In this document: positions 1 through 6,617 of the stretch, one piece after another
Position numbering within the stretch: the first letter of the stretch is position 1
How the letters are laid out: each line of letters opens with the position of its first letter
Assembly: GCA_021799405.1 (NCBI GenBank)
Contig: JAJZAL010000230.1
Location: forward strand, 1-8,333
Source of the DNA: Acidobacteriota bacterium
Lineage (GTDB): Bacteria; Acidobacteriota; Terriglobia; Terriglobales; Acidobacteriaceae
Reading direction: 5' to 3'
Length of the DNA stretch: 8,333 nt
Program-made: the position numbers and the translations under genes
Notes under the pieces: model-generated
Database searches by the model: none
Seen by the model: only the letters and a program-made list of their open reading frames with translations
What the model was told of the DNA's origin: nothing

Positions 1-2
1 TT

Positions 3-155
3 ATCGATGCAGCACATGCAACCAAAGGCATAGTGCACGGCTCCGGGCCTTTTGTGCTGCAGACGCAACTCCACGACTTCTACCTATCGCATAAACTCAA
101 CGCAGACACAGATGTCCCAAGAAACATGCAGTTCATCTATTCCGTTCTTCACTAG
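3..155 (+). pseudogene. C-terminal fragment of MscS-family mechanosensitive channel
   Basis: The frame is open from the window edge to a TAG at 153-155 and gives 50 residues. The segment PFVLQTQLHDFY followed by LNADTD and IYSVLH matches the C-terminal cytoplasmic domain of MscS-type channels, where the family usually has PFVLQT-L-DFYV, then a LNAYTD-like stretch, then IYSELHQNI. Full-length family members continue for roughly 20-30 residues beyond this His with a motif like HQNI and an AGVEI-MSPHY tail; that tail is absent here. The family gates turgor-dependent ion efflux in the inner membrane; the transmembrane part would lie left of the window. The stop codon is part of the CTAG target site of the adjacent IS5 element. 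Because CTAG is present on both sides of the element, the TAG was probably there before insertion, perhaps a CAG-to-TAG change of the expected Gln. Recognition rests on motif memory from a short fragment. Confidence 0.6.
152..155. repeat. Left copy of 4-bp target-site duplication CTAG
   Basis: CTAG abuts the left inverted repeat of the IS5 element and recurs at 1051-1054 directly after the right inverted repeat. The 4-bp size and YTAR pattern fit IS5-family integration. Since CTAG is palindromic and short, the match alone is weak; its exact abutment to both inverted repeats makes it credible. Confidence 0.75.
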
Positions 156-170
156 AGCCTGTTTCATAAA
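156..170 (+). repeat. IS5 left terminal inverted repeat
   Basis: The sequence AGCCTGTTTCATAAA pairs with 1036-1050 in inverted orientation, differing only at the third base (C here, G on the other end). Terminal repeats containing CTGTTTCA are common in IS5-family elements. Confidence 0.85.
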
Positions 171-178
171 TAGGTTCG

Positions 179-199
179 GCCTCAAGAGAGGCACTTTTT
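179..199 (+). terminator. Terminator-like hairpin in IS5 leader
   Basis: GCCTC (179-183), loop AAGA, GAGGC (188-192), then AC and five T residues (195-199). The five-pair stem and T run sit between the left end and the transposase start. Such structures can stop transcription entering from flanking DNA. The stem is short, so termination strength is uncertain. Confidence 0.45.
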
Positions 200-230
200 G
201 AGGTGGGGCTGAGTTTGGCTCACTTGAGGA

Positions 231-1042
231 GTGAGCAAGCGTCGATTCGAACTGTTGACGGATGCGCAGTGGTCGTTGATTGAGCCGCTGCTGCCTGAGC
301 CCAAGCGTCGCCGCGATAGGCGGGGTCGGCCCTGGGCATCGAACCGCGACTGCCTGGAGGGCATTCTCTGGGTGCTTTGGACCGGGGCCGCCTGGCGGTT
401 TCTACCCGACAAGTATCCCTCCCCGGCCACCTGCTGGCGGCGCTTGAAGCAGTGGGAAGAACAAAATGTTTGGCTCGACGCCTGGCGGACGTTGCTCGGC
501 GCCTTGGATGGAGAAGGACTGCTGCGATGGGACGAGGCATTTCTGGATGGCAGTTTTTCGCCAGCCAAAAAGGGGGCGCTGCGGTCGGTAAAACCAAGCG
601 CGGCAAGGGAACGAAGTGGATGGTACTGGTCGACGGTCAAGGTCTTCCGTTGGGACTTCGGCTTGAAAGTGCCTCTCCGGGAGAAGCTACGCTTGCGGAA
701 GCCACGCTCAAAGAAGTCCGTGTCCCCAGGGCCAAAGGCCGCCCGCGGCAAAAGCCAAAACGGGTGATTGCCGACCGTGCCTACGACTCGGACCCGCTGC
801 GCGAGCGATTGAAGAAGCGAGGCATCGAACTGATCGCCCCATATCGAAAGAACAACAAGCAAAGGCGTTACGAGGATGGACGGAAACTGCGCCGCTACAA
901 GCGCCGCTGGATCATCGAGCGAACCAATGCGTGGTTCGGTCAGTTCCGACGTCTCTTGGTCAGGCATGAGCATCTGCTTGCCACCTACCGCGCGTTCTTC
1001 TACCTTGCCTGCCTCTGGATTACACTCAGGCGGTGTTTATGA
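231..1042 (+). CDS. IS5-family transposase, made by -1 ribosomal frameshift
   Basis: Two overlapping frames encode one DDE transposase that cuts and joins the element ends. Frame 1 starts at GTG 231, two codons after a stop at 225-227, and holds the N-terminal part including the first catalytic Asp in FLDGSF (about residue 106). The family motif continues as PAKKGGAAVGKTKRGKG only if the ribosome moves back one base at 569-575. The second frame then runs to TGA at 1040-1042. The joined protein is about 270 residues, normal for the family, with Asp in VIADRAYD (about 182) and Glu in WIIERTNAWFGQF (about 230), completing the D-D-E triad. GAGGA directly abuts the GTG, too close for ideal initiation, so translation may be kept weak. 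Without the shift the first frame would run on to 767 with unrelated residues. Nothing indicates that it is disabled. Confidence 0.85.
569..601 (+). promoter_or_regulatory. -1 frameshift site A_AAG_GGG with downstream hairpin
   Basis: Five A residues (567-571) are followed by five G residues (572-576). In the first frame the codons are AAA AAG GGG; a one-base backward slip on A AAG GGG (569-575) re-pairs as AAA GGG and enters the frame carrying the catalytic second half. Just downstream, GCGCT (576-580) can pair with AGCGC (597-601), and inside it GGT can pair with ACC, giving a possible stimulatory stem-loop. The outer stem starts closer to the slip site than the usual 5-9 nt spacer. A sequencing or mutational one-base indel in the homopolymers is the alternative. 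Confidence 0.6.
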
Positions 1043-1050
1043 AACAGCCT
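1036..1050 (-). repeat. IS5 right terminal inverted repeat
   Basis: The reverse complement reads AGGCTGTTTCATAAA, 14/15 identical to the left end. The transposase stop codon TGA (1040-1042) lies inside this repeat, so the gene runs into the end of the element. Confidence 0.85.
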
Positions 1051-1090
1051 CTAGGATAATCGCGCGTACACTCTCAAAGTAGCAGTATGT

Positions 1091-2056
1091 CTAGATGTTG
1101 AGTCCCGGCATTTGGTGGATTGGGTTGAGGGTAAATCTATCTGGGGTTTGGGGCCAGATTTTGCAGAGGTATTCGTAGGGCGTGAGGCAGCGGAGGGTCT
1201 TGAGTCTTCGGGCGAAGTTGTAGGCTCTGAGTAAGTCGGTCGAGTGCGCTTTGAGTTGGTCATGGGTGTCATAGAAGTATCGCTTGACGGTGGCGTCTTG
1301 GATGGTCCGGTTCATGCGTTCGACCTGCCCGTTGGTTCAAGGGTGGTTGGGCTTGGAGAGCCGGTGTTCTATTCCATGAAGGTGACGGATGCGGTCGAAG
1401 GGGTGGCCACGAAAGCGTGCGGTTGGGCCCTGACGGTCCTTCGGCAGATCGGCGAACTGGATGCCGTTATCGGTCAGCGAGGTGTGGATGCGGTACGGAA
1501 CAGCTTCAACGAGCGCGTTGCGGAAGGCGACAGCGGCCTGCATATCTGCTTTTTCCACGAGTTCGACCACAGCGAACTTCGAAGTCCGATCGATGACGAC
1601 CAACAAATAGAGCTTGCCTTCGGCGTTCCTCACCTCGGCTAGGTCGATGTGGAAGAAGCCGATCGGATGCGTGTCGAACTTCTTCTGGCAAGGTTGGACA
1701 CCCTCGACCTCGGGCAGGCGGCTGATTCCGTGACGCTTCAGGCACCGGTGAAGAGAAGAGCGGTTGAACTGGGGATCGTGGCCTGAAGAGCATATAGACG
1801 CAGTCGTCAAGCGGCAGAAGCGTGTGCTTGCGAAATGCCACGATGGTGGCTTCCTGTTCGACCGACAGAACCGTGGACTAGGTCACGGTTGGGCGGTGCG
1901 GCGATCCGCTGTGGACTCGCGCTTCTTCTACTTGGCGACTGTCTTCTGGTTGATGCTGTAGCGCAGTGAAAGCGCTCTCATGCTCTCTTGACTATGCTGT
2001 ATCGCTCGACGGACTACCTCTGTCGTTGTGGCGCTCAGGTAAAGCGTAAGCGTCAG
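1091..2056 (-). pseudogene. Decayed IS481-family transposase
   Basis: On the minus strand the pieces, read in order, match an IS481-type integrase-like transposase from near its N-terminus to its C-terminal PIHQMPGLN tag. Recognisable parts are an N-terminal helix-turn-helix region (TTTEVVRRAIQHSQES, then INQKTVAK), LLPLDDC, RCLKRHGISRLPEVEG, FFHIDLAEV and LTDNGIQF (catalytic Asp residues), and NGQVERMNRT (catalytic Glu). Lesions seen: TAG at 1928-1930 and TGA at 1337-1339, each where the family has Trp; TGA at 1883-1885; a base missing near 1874-1883; an AT duplication near 1792-1796 and a missing C near 1770-1774. The expected ATG appears as CTG near 2056. Between 1091 and about 1769 the frame is intact apart from the one stop. 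The terminal repeats could not be defined. It cannot make a functional transposase. Confidence 0.85.
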
Positions 2057-2138
2057 AGTGACCTTTCAATTACCCGCAAGGACAACGGTCAATCAGCCAC
2101 GTCGTCTGCAACGCTCAACGATGCCCGGTAGTGTCCAG

Positions 2139-3762
2139 AGTTATTCGCACTTTCGATTTTAGTTGGGACTTAGGTAGGTTGTTGGTTGACAGAGTGTAAC
2201 CAAGAAACGTTCGCATTTACAGCCCATTTTCCGCGTCGCGTGGAAGCCGGGTTCACGGCTGGTCAAGTCTCCACCGACGGCGGTTCGCTGCTGTTGCGGG
2301 AGACCGACGGCAGGATCAACCTGCTGGGGCGTCTGACAGGCTGTTTCAGCGACGGCCGCAACCCAGAGCAGGTCAAGCACCGGTTGGCGGAGATGCTGTC
2401 GCAACGCATCTACGGGTTGGCGCTGGGCTACGAGGACCTGAACGACCACGAACAGTTGCGCAACGATCCGCTGCTGGGGGTGCTGAGCGGCAAGCGGGAA
2501 CTGGACGAGCCGCTGGCCGGCAAGAGCACGCTGAACCGGCTGGAGCTGGCGGGCCGCAGCCTGCGCTACCACAAGATCGGTTACTCGGCCGAAGCCATCG
2601 ACCGGCTGCTGGTGGATCTGTATATCGAATCGCACGGCACACCGCCGGAGCAGATCGTGCTCGATCTGGACGCCACCGACATTCCGCTGTTCGGGCATCA
2701 GCCGGAGCGGTTCTTCCACGGCTATTACGACAACTACTGTTACCTGCCGCTCTACATCTTCGCCGGCGACCAGGTGCTGTGCGCGCGGCTCCGGCCGGCC
2801 AACCAGGATGCGGCCGCAGGCTCAGTCGAAGAAGTCCGCCGCATCGTCGAGCAACTGCGGCAACGCTGGCCTGAGGTGAAGGTCGTGCTCAGAGCCGACT
2901 CCGGCTTCTGCCGCGAGGAGTTGATGGGATGGTGTGAACAGAACCACGTCGATTATGTCTTCGGCCTGGCGCGCAACAAACGGCTGGCGAAGATCATCGG
3001 CGCTGAAATGCAGCAGGCTCGCCTCCAGCACCAGAGCACACAGAAAGCGGCGCGCGTCTTTACCGGGTTCAGCTACCAGACGCGCAAGAGTTGGTCGTGC
3101 TCCCGCCGCGTAGTGGCCAAGGCCGAGTATCTGGACAAGGGCGAGAACCCCCGCTTCATCGTCACTTCGCTGACCGCTGCAGAGTGGCCCGCGCAGGACT
3201 TATACGAAAAGTTCTACTGCACCCGCGGCGAGATGGAGAACCGCATCAAGGAACAGATGTGCCTGTTCGCCGACCGGCTCTCCACCGATGAAATGCGAGG
3301 CAACCAGTTGCGGCTCTACTTCTCCGCGCTGGCCTACACCCTGGTCGAAGCCCTGCGCCGGCCGGCCCTGAAAGGCACCGAGTGGGCCCAGGCCCAGGTC
3401 GATACCATCCGCCGCAGGCTGTTCAAGATCGGCGCCCTGGTGCGCATCAGCGTACGCCGCGTCGTGCTCCAGATGAGTTCGGCTTATCCCTGGCAAGAAC
3501 TCTACGCGGCTGCCTACCGCGCCCTGCGCTGTTGAAGACTCTCAGAGGCTACGACAACCGCACTTCCACCTCTGCTGAACTGATCGGCCGGCGGAGCCAT
3601 GCGCGAAATCGCTCTGCGCCAGCACAAGCAACCCCGCGCCGGCACAAAAATCACCGCAGCCCATCAACTCTGCCCAGGAAATCTGCCGCCCAGAACCTAC
3701 TCCTACCACGGTCCCGGTCCTATACCTCCCGGAGTCAGACCTTGTGAGAAATGCGGGTTAGA
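2139..3762 (+). mobile_element. IS1380-family insertion sequence, ends tentative
   Basis: The transposase gene and its long GC-rich 3' tail give about 1.6 kb, normal for IS1380-family elements. The right end is placed by the TGTGAGAAATGCGGGTTA stretch (3743-3760), which resembles right ends remembered for related elements. A partial inverted match (TTATTCGCACTTTC, 2141-2154) is the best left-end candidate, but it shares only about ten aligned bases with a one-base gap. No target duplication could be identified. The coordinates are estimates. Confidence 0.55.
2186..3535 (+). CDS. IS1380-family transposase
   Basis: This 449-residue protein is full length for the family and shows its conserved architecture. 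An N-terminal region with AGQVSTDGGSLLLRE (about 25-39) precedes the catalytic core: DLDATDIPLFGHQ (about 160-172, first Asp), FFHGYYDNY, CYLPLYIF, LRADSGFC (Asp about 238) and RGEMENRIKEQ (Glu about 351). It catalyses cut-and-paste style movement of its own element. The reading frame begins at TTG 2186; no ATG occurs in a suitable place, and the following residues TECNQETFAF fit the usual family start, so a TTG start or an ATG-to-TTG change is likely. A purine-rich TAGGTAGG lies 8 bases upstream and could serve as a weak ribosome site. No frameshift or internal stop is visible, so activity is possible if the ends are intact. Confidence 0.92.
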   Translation: MTECNQETFAFTAHFPRRVEAGFTAGQVSTDGGSLLLRETDGRINLLGRLTGCFSDGRNPEQVKHRLAEMLSQRIYGLALGYEDLNDHEQLRNDPLLGVLSGKRELDEPLAGKSTLNRLELAGRSLRYHKIGYSAEAIDRLLVDLYIESHGTPPEQIVLDLDATDIPLFGHQPERFFHGYYDNYCYLPLYIFAGDQVLCARLRPANQDAAAGSVEEVRRIVEQLRQRWPEVKVVLRADSGFCREELMGWCEQNHVDYVFGLARNKRLAKIIGAEMQQARLQHQSTQKAARVFTGFSYQTRKSWSCSRRVVAKAEYLDKGENPRFIVTSLTAAEWPAQDLYEKFYCTRGEMENRIKEQMCLFADRLSTDEMRGNQLRLYFSALAYTLVEALRRPALKGTEWAQAQVDTIRRRLFKIGALVRISVRRVVLQMSSAYPWQELYAAAYRALRC

Positions 3763-3851
3763 AACTTTGAGGTTTGCCGTTGTTCGCAGGCTGGATGCCC
3801 CGGTTGCATTTGCCGCCGCCGGGGCGCAGTTGCGGAAGGTTCTGCCGGATC
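3536..3851. other. Non-coding stretch: IS1380 tail plus short chromosomal spacer
   Basis: Bases 3536 to about 3762 look like the 3' tail of the IS1380 element: GC-rich, no family-like protein in any frame. The remaining 90 or so bases precede the stop of the minus-strand TIM-barrel gene and hold one GC-rich hairpin (3798-3826). No gene is supported here; the frames open on the plus strand have no recognisable motifs. Confidence 0.6.
3798..3826 (-). terminator. Possible hairpin downstream of the TIM-barrel gene
   Basis: GCCCCGG (3798-3804) pairs perfectly with CCGGGGC (3820-3826) across a 15-base loop, 26 bases past the stop of the minus-strand gene. There is no T run after it on the minus strand, so it is at best a weak or factor-assisted terminator or an mRNA-end stabiliser. 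Confidence 0.3.
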
Positions 3852-4994
3852 TCAGGCTTCTTCCATAGCGCGATTTCGCAGCGCCTTCATATATGCGAAT
3901 CCATAAGCCTGCTCGGAATAATTTCCGCCAACAACCTCCGGCGAATGATCAAGGATCACGATGCCGTCGAACTTGGTTTCCACCAGGGCCGTCATGATCC
4001 TGGGCATGTCGTAATAACCGTTGTCCATAAACGTCTCTATGAAGTGCGGCAGCGGCGCGCTCACATTACGGAAGTGAATCTTCCAGATCTTTTCGGCGCC
4101 GAAATAGCGGATCGTCTCCGCTGGATCCGTGCCCATGAGCTTTGGTCCGCCTTCGTTCCAGCAGCCGCAGCAGAGGCAAATGCCGATATTGGGGCTGTTG
4201 GCGATCTCCATGGCTCGTTTGTAGCCAGCAAAGCTGGCGAAGATGCAACGCGGGACTCCGGCCAGTTCGGGCTCCGGCGGATCGTCGGGATGAATTCCGA
4301 TGCGCACCTGATTCTCTTCAGCCACCGGTGCTACCTGGCGGATGAAGTAGGTGTAGTTTTCCCAGATTTCTTCCTTCGAAAATTGCCGGCCGTGCGAGAG
4401 GGGCTCGTAGAACTTTTGCCCGTTCCAGACGCCAACCTTGTTCGGGCTGGCCATATCGAATTCGCGGGCGTAGGCGCCGCGTATCTCGGCCCTGCCGCTG
4501 CTCCAGATGCCGTTGCCCATGTGCGCGTAGGTGGTGTAATAAATGCCTGCCTTGCCGAGGTTGCGCAGATATTGCTTATACTCTTCGATTTTCCGGTCGC
4601 GGCCGGGCAGGTTCAAGGTAACTTCAGACATGTTGTGCACGCTGGCGTTCCCGATATTCCACACCGTGATCCCCGCGTCCGCGTAGCGCTTCTTGATTTG
4701 CAGAAAACCCTCGGCGGTGCGAAGGTCCGGCGTGGATGCCACGCTCACATATTCCGCGCCGACCTGCCTTAAGAAAAGCAGTTCGTCGTCCGTGGGTTTG
4801 GCTGGCGCCTGCGCTGAGAGCTTGATCCCCGGCGCGTTCTTATGAACGGTTGCGGCGGCGGGTGTTGCTGATGGCAGGAACGTGGCGGCGGAAAGTGCGC
4901 CGCCCACCGCCAGCTTTACAAACTCCCTCCGGCCGGGACTGGACGGATTCATTCTTGAATTGTCCGCTTTTGCATCCGATGCGGAATCGATCAT
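3852..4994 (-). CDS. UxuA-like mannonate dehydratase family TIM-barrel protein, Tat leader
   Basis: The 380-residue product has a twin-arginine leader (RREFVKLAVGG at 22-32, hydrophobic stretch to about 41, Ala-rich cleavage region 43-48), so export in folded form is expected. The barrel shows UxuA-family landmarks: RDRKIEEYKQYLRNLGKAGI (132-151), GIHPDDPP (233-240), LCCGC (274-278), KIHFRNV (305-311), an ET-x3-NG-x2-DM segment (320-330) and LDH (348-350). By family comparison H235, C275, H307 and D349 are the likely metal ligands. UxuA dehydrates D-mannonate to 2-keto-3-deoxygluconate. The usual YNFMP/DWTRT substrate loop is replaced by YAHMGNGIWSSG (156-167), so the substrate may differ; a general sugar isomerase/epimerase-like role is the alternative. 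The start at 4994 is chosen because AAGGAGG lies 6 bases upstream; a longer frame to 5105 would bury the leader and lacks such a site. It lies 138 bp downstream of the ManD-like gene. Confidence 0.8.
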   Translation of the reverse strand: MIDSASDAKADNSRMNPSSPGRREFVKLAVGGALSAATFLPSATPAAATVHKNAPGIKLSAQAPAKPTDDELLFLRQVGAEYVSVASTPDLRTAEGFLQIKKRYADAGITVWNIGNASVHNMSEVTLNLPGRDRKIEEYKQYLRNLGKAGIYYTTYAHMGNGIWSSGRAEIRGAYAREFDMASPNKVGVWNGQKFYEPLSHGRQFSKEEIWENYTYFIRQVAPVAEENQVRIGIHPDDPPEPELAGVPRCIFASFAGYKRAMEIANSPNIGICLCCGCWNEGGPKLMGTDPAETIRYFGAEKIWKIHFRNVSAPLPHFIETFMDNGYYDMPRIMTALVETKFDGIVILDHSPEVVGGNYSEQAYGFAYMKALRNRAMEEA

Positions 4995-5000
4995 GACATG

Positions 5001-5007
5001 CCTCCTT
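5001..5007 (-). promoter_or_regulatory. Ribosome binding site fixing the TIM-barrel gene start
   Basis: On the minus strand AAGGAGG ends 6 bases before the ATG at 4994. It is a near-perfect Shine-Dalgarno match and places the Tat leader near the N-terminus, so the longer upstream frame is rejected as the start. Confidence 0.8.
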
Positions 5008-5043
5008 CGCCGCGCTGTTTCCTGGCGGCGCCGGCGATGGGCA

Positions 5044-5049
5044 AGTATA
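5044..5049 (-). promoter_or_regulatory. Possible -10 element (TATACT) before the TIM-barrel gene
   Basis: TATACT on the minus strand lies about 50 bases upstream of the start at 4994, inside the 138-bp gap after the ManD-like gene. No good -35 box is seen at 16-18 bases (TGTCCG at 17). It may allow separate transcription of the second enzyme gene. Confidence 0.3.
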
Positions 5050-5132
5050 GCTCCTGACGCCCGCGCCGGACAGCCGCATTTTCTCGACGTGCCGCTGCGA
5101 ACCATCTCCTGCGTGTCTATGTCCGTGCGCGG

Positions 5133-6476
5133 CTACTGGTTGATCACCGTGCCGTCGCGCAGCCGGATCACGCCCCAGCCGCCGTTCAATGGGCTGGCGA
5201 CAAACGGTGCTTTGGCTGCCTCTTTCTCGTCTATCTCGATGCCCCATCCGGGTTTCTCGCTCACCCACAGATAGCCGTCGCGCATCTCCGGGCAGCCCTG
5301 GAAGATCGCCTGTGTGCGCTCATTGAAGTGCGAATACTCCTGGATTCCGAAGTTATAGCTCACCAGGTCCAGAGTGACATTGGCCATGTGCCCGACAGGT
5401 GAAACATCGCCGGGGCCGTGCCAGGCGGTCTTCACGCCGAACTGCTCGGCCAGGATGGCGATCTTGCGCGCCGGGCTGAATCCCCCCGTCTGCGAGACAT
5501 GCACGCGGATGTAATCGATCAGCCGGCCTTCGATGAGTGGCTGCCATTCGTGCGGGTTGTTGAACAGTTCACCCATTGCAATCGGGGTCGCGCAGTTCTG
5601 GCGGATCTGCCTGAAGTAGTCGATATTTTCAGGAGAAAGCGGATCTTCGATGAAGAACATCCGGTACTGCTCGGCTTCCTTGCAGAACTGGACGGCCTCG
5701 TTGGGCGTCAGCCGCTCGTGCACATCGTGGAGCAGTTGCACTTCGTCTCCCAGTTGGCTGCGGCAGATTTCGAGCAACTTGAGCGTACGGCGCATATCGT
5801 AGGCGGGATCGTAAAAGGGACCGCTTTCGAGCGGCTGGTAGGCCTTGGGAAGGGCAGAGGTGCCGTGCGCTGAACCGTAACCTGCCATCCCCGGCAATCC
5901 CACCTGCACGCGCACATTGCGGAAGCCCTGCGCCATATACTTCGTTGCGCTTTCCACGACATCCTGAAAGTCGGCTCCACTGGCGTGCCCGTAGCAATCG
6001 GCGGCTTCGCGGCATTTCCCGCCGGCCAGCTGGTACACGGGCATGCCGGCCTGGCGGCCCTTGATGTCCCAAAGCGCCTGATCAATGCCGCTGATTGCGT
6101 TATTCAGAACTGGACCGTTGCGCCAATACGAACTGTTGTAGCAGGACTGCCAGATATCTTCGATCCGGTCGGTGGTCCGGCCCAGCAGAAGAGGCTTGAG
6201 ATATTTCTCAACCGCTGGCTTTACAAGGTCCGCACGCTGCGTGAACGTAGCGCAGCCGTAACCGTAGAGCCCATCCTGATCGGTGGTGATCTTGACTACG
6301 GTCAGGCGCACGCCGTCGGGCTGGCACTCGATTACACTGATATCCTTGATCCGCGGCTGCGGCATTCCGCGTGTGGCGCGCTGAGCCTTTTCTTCCGCCT
6401 CTGTAAAGCGCGGCGCAAGCGCCAGCATTCCCGCTCCTGCTATGGTCTTCAAGAGACCACGACGTTGGATCGGCAT
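5133..6476 (-). CDS. Enolase-superfamily RspA/ManD-type mannonate dehydratase homologue, Tat leader
   Basis: The 447-residue product has a short leader with QRRGLLKTIAGAG (4-16) and a hydrophobic run ending in ALA, a Tat signal. The mature part follows the RspA/ManD pattern nearly end to end: IEDIWQSCYNSSYWRNGP (105-122) and IDQALWDIKGRQAGMP (131-146) in the capping and early barrel region, then YGHASG, HDVH (250-253), FIEDP (275-279), MGELFN (301-306), WHGPGDVSPV (352-361) and NFGIQEY (375-381). Metal ligands by family comparison are D251, E277 and E303; catalytic candidates are R189, Y200, H253 and H353, all present. ManD enzymes dehydrate D-mannonate (some also D-gluconate); a few family members are nearly inactive, so the substrate is inferred. 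ATG 6476 is preferred because GAGGGAGGA (6486-6494) precedes it by 9 bases; a 29-residue longer frame has no such support and would displace the leader. Bacterial members are usually cytoplasmic and about 400 residues, so the leader is notable. Confidence 0.87.
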   Translation of the reverse strand: MPIQRRGLLKTIAGAGMLALAPRFTEAEEKAQRATRGMPQPRIKDISVIECQPDGVRLTVVKITTDQDGLYGYGCATFTQRADLVKPAVEKYLKPLLLGRTTDRIEDIWQSCYNSSYWRNGPVLNNAISGIDQALWDIKGRQAGMPVYQLAGGKCREAADCYGHASGADFQDVVESATKYMAQGFRNVRVQVGLPGMAGYGSAHGTSALPKAYQPLESGPFYDPAYDMRRTLKLLEICRSQLGDEVQLLHDVHERLTPNEAVQFCKEAEQYRMFFIEDPLSPENIDYFRQIRQNCATPIAMGELFNNPHEWQPLIEGRLIDYIRVHVSQTGGFSPARKIAILAEQFGVKTAWHGPGDVSPVGHMANVTLDLVSYNFGIQEYSHFNERTQAIFQGCPEMRDGYLWVSEKPGWGIEIDEKEAAKAPFVASPLNGGWGVIRLRDGTVINQ

Positions 6477-6582
6477 TTTTCTTCGTCCTCCCTCAATTGC
6501 AATCTGGATATGAGAAATGGCTCTGGTCAACGGGAGCGCAATTTCGACACGAACTTCTCCCACTATCTTCCGGCGAGGTGAA

Positions 6583-6588
6583 AGTATA
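6583..6588 (-). promoter_or_regulatory. Possible -10 element (TATACT) before the ManD-like gene
   Basis: TATACT on the minus strand lies about 105 bases upstream of the ATG at 6476, in the 141-bp gap after the response-regulator gene. The -35 region is poor (TGAATC at 17-base spacing). A TATACTT string also precedes the next gene, which makes a housekeeping-type promoter slightly more credible. Confidence 0.3.
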
Positions 6589-6617
6589 CTATCCGGACGA
6601 TGCTGGATTCATCGGAA

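Larger units (their letters stand above)
156..1050 (+). mobile_element. IS5-family insertion sequence, complete (895 bp)
   Basis: The ends are 15-bp inverted repeats: AGCCTGTTTCATAAA at 156-170 and its reverse complement with one mismatch at 1036-1050. The tetranucleotide CTAG directly flanks both ends (152-155 and 1051-1054), which fits the YTAR target duplication of IS5-type elements. The element carries a single two-frame transposase. Overlapping frames that need frameshifting are typical of the IS427-like subgroup of IS5, but the subgroup assignment is an inference. Clean ends, a matching direct repeat and an undamaged coding region suggest this is the most recent arrival in the window. 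Confidence 0.88.

Noticed and set aside
182..973. Long open frame (263 codons) on the minus strand across the IS5 element
   Set aside because: It is antisense to the well-supported transposase, shows Ser/Arg/Pro-rich low-complexity composition and no family motif; high GC explains the open frame.
1055..1090. Continuation of the MscS reading frame after the IS5 element
   Set aside because: None of the three frames gives the expected HQNI or AGVEI-type tail.
3774..4772. Open frame of 332 codons on the plus strand opposite the TIM-barrel gene
   Set aside because: The minus strand has strong family motifs, a Tat leader and a good ribosome site; the plus frame has none and mirrors codon bias.
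5075..5100. GGCAC followed by TGC on the minus strand as a sigma54 promoter
   Set aside because: The spacing between GG and GC is about 14 rather than 10 bases.
4995..5105. N-terminal extension of the TIM-barrel protein to 5105
   Set aside because: It would place about 37 Arg-rich residues before the Tat leader, and the AAGGAGG site points to 4994.
6520..6545. Possible sigma54 promoter on the minus strand (GTGTCGAAATTGC)
   Set aside because: The GC of TTGC is present but the required GG ten bases earlier is CG, so the -24 element is missing.
6477..6563. N-terminal extension of the ManD-like protein to 6563
   Set aside because: It would displace the Tat leader by 29 residues and cover the GAGGGAGGA ribosome site that serves the ATG at 6476.
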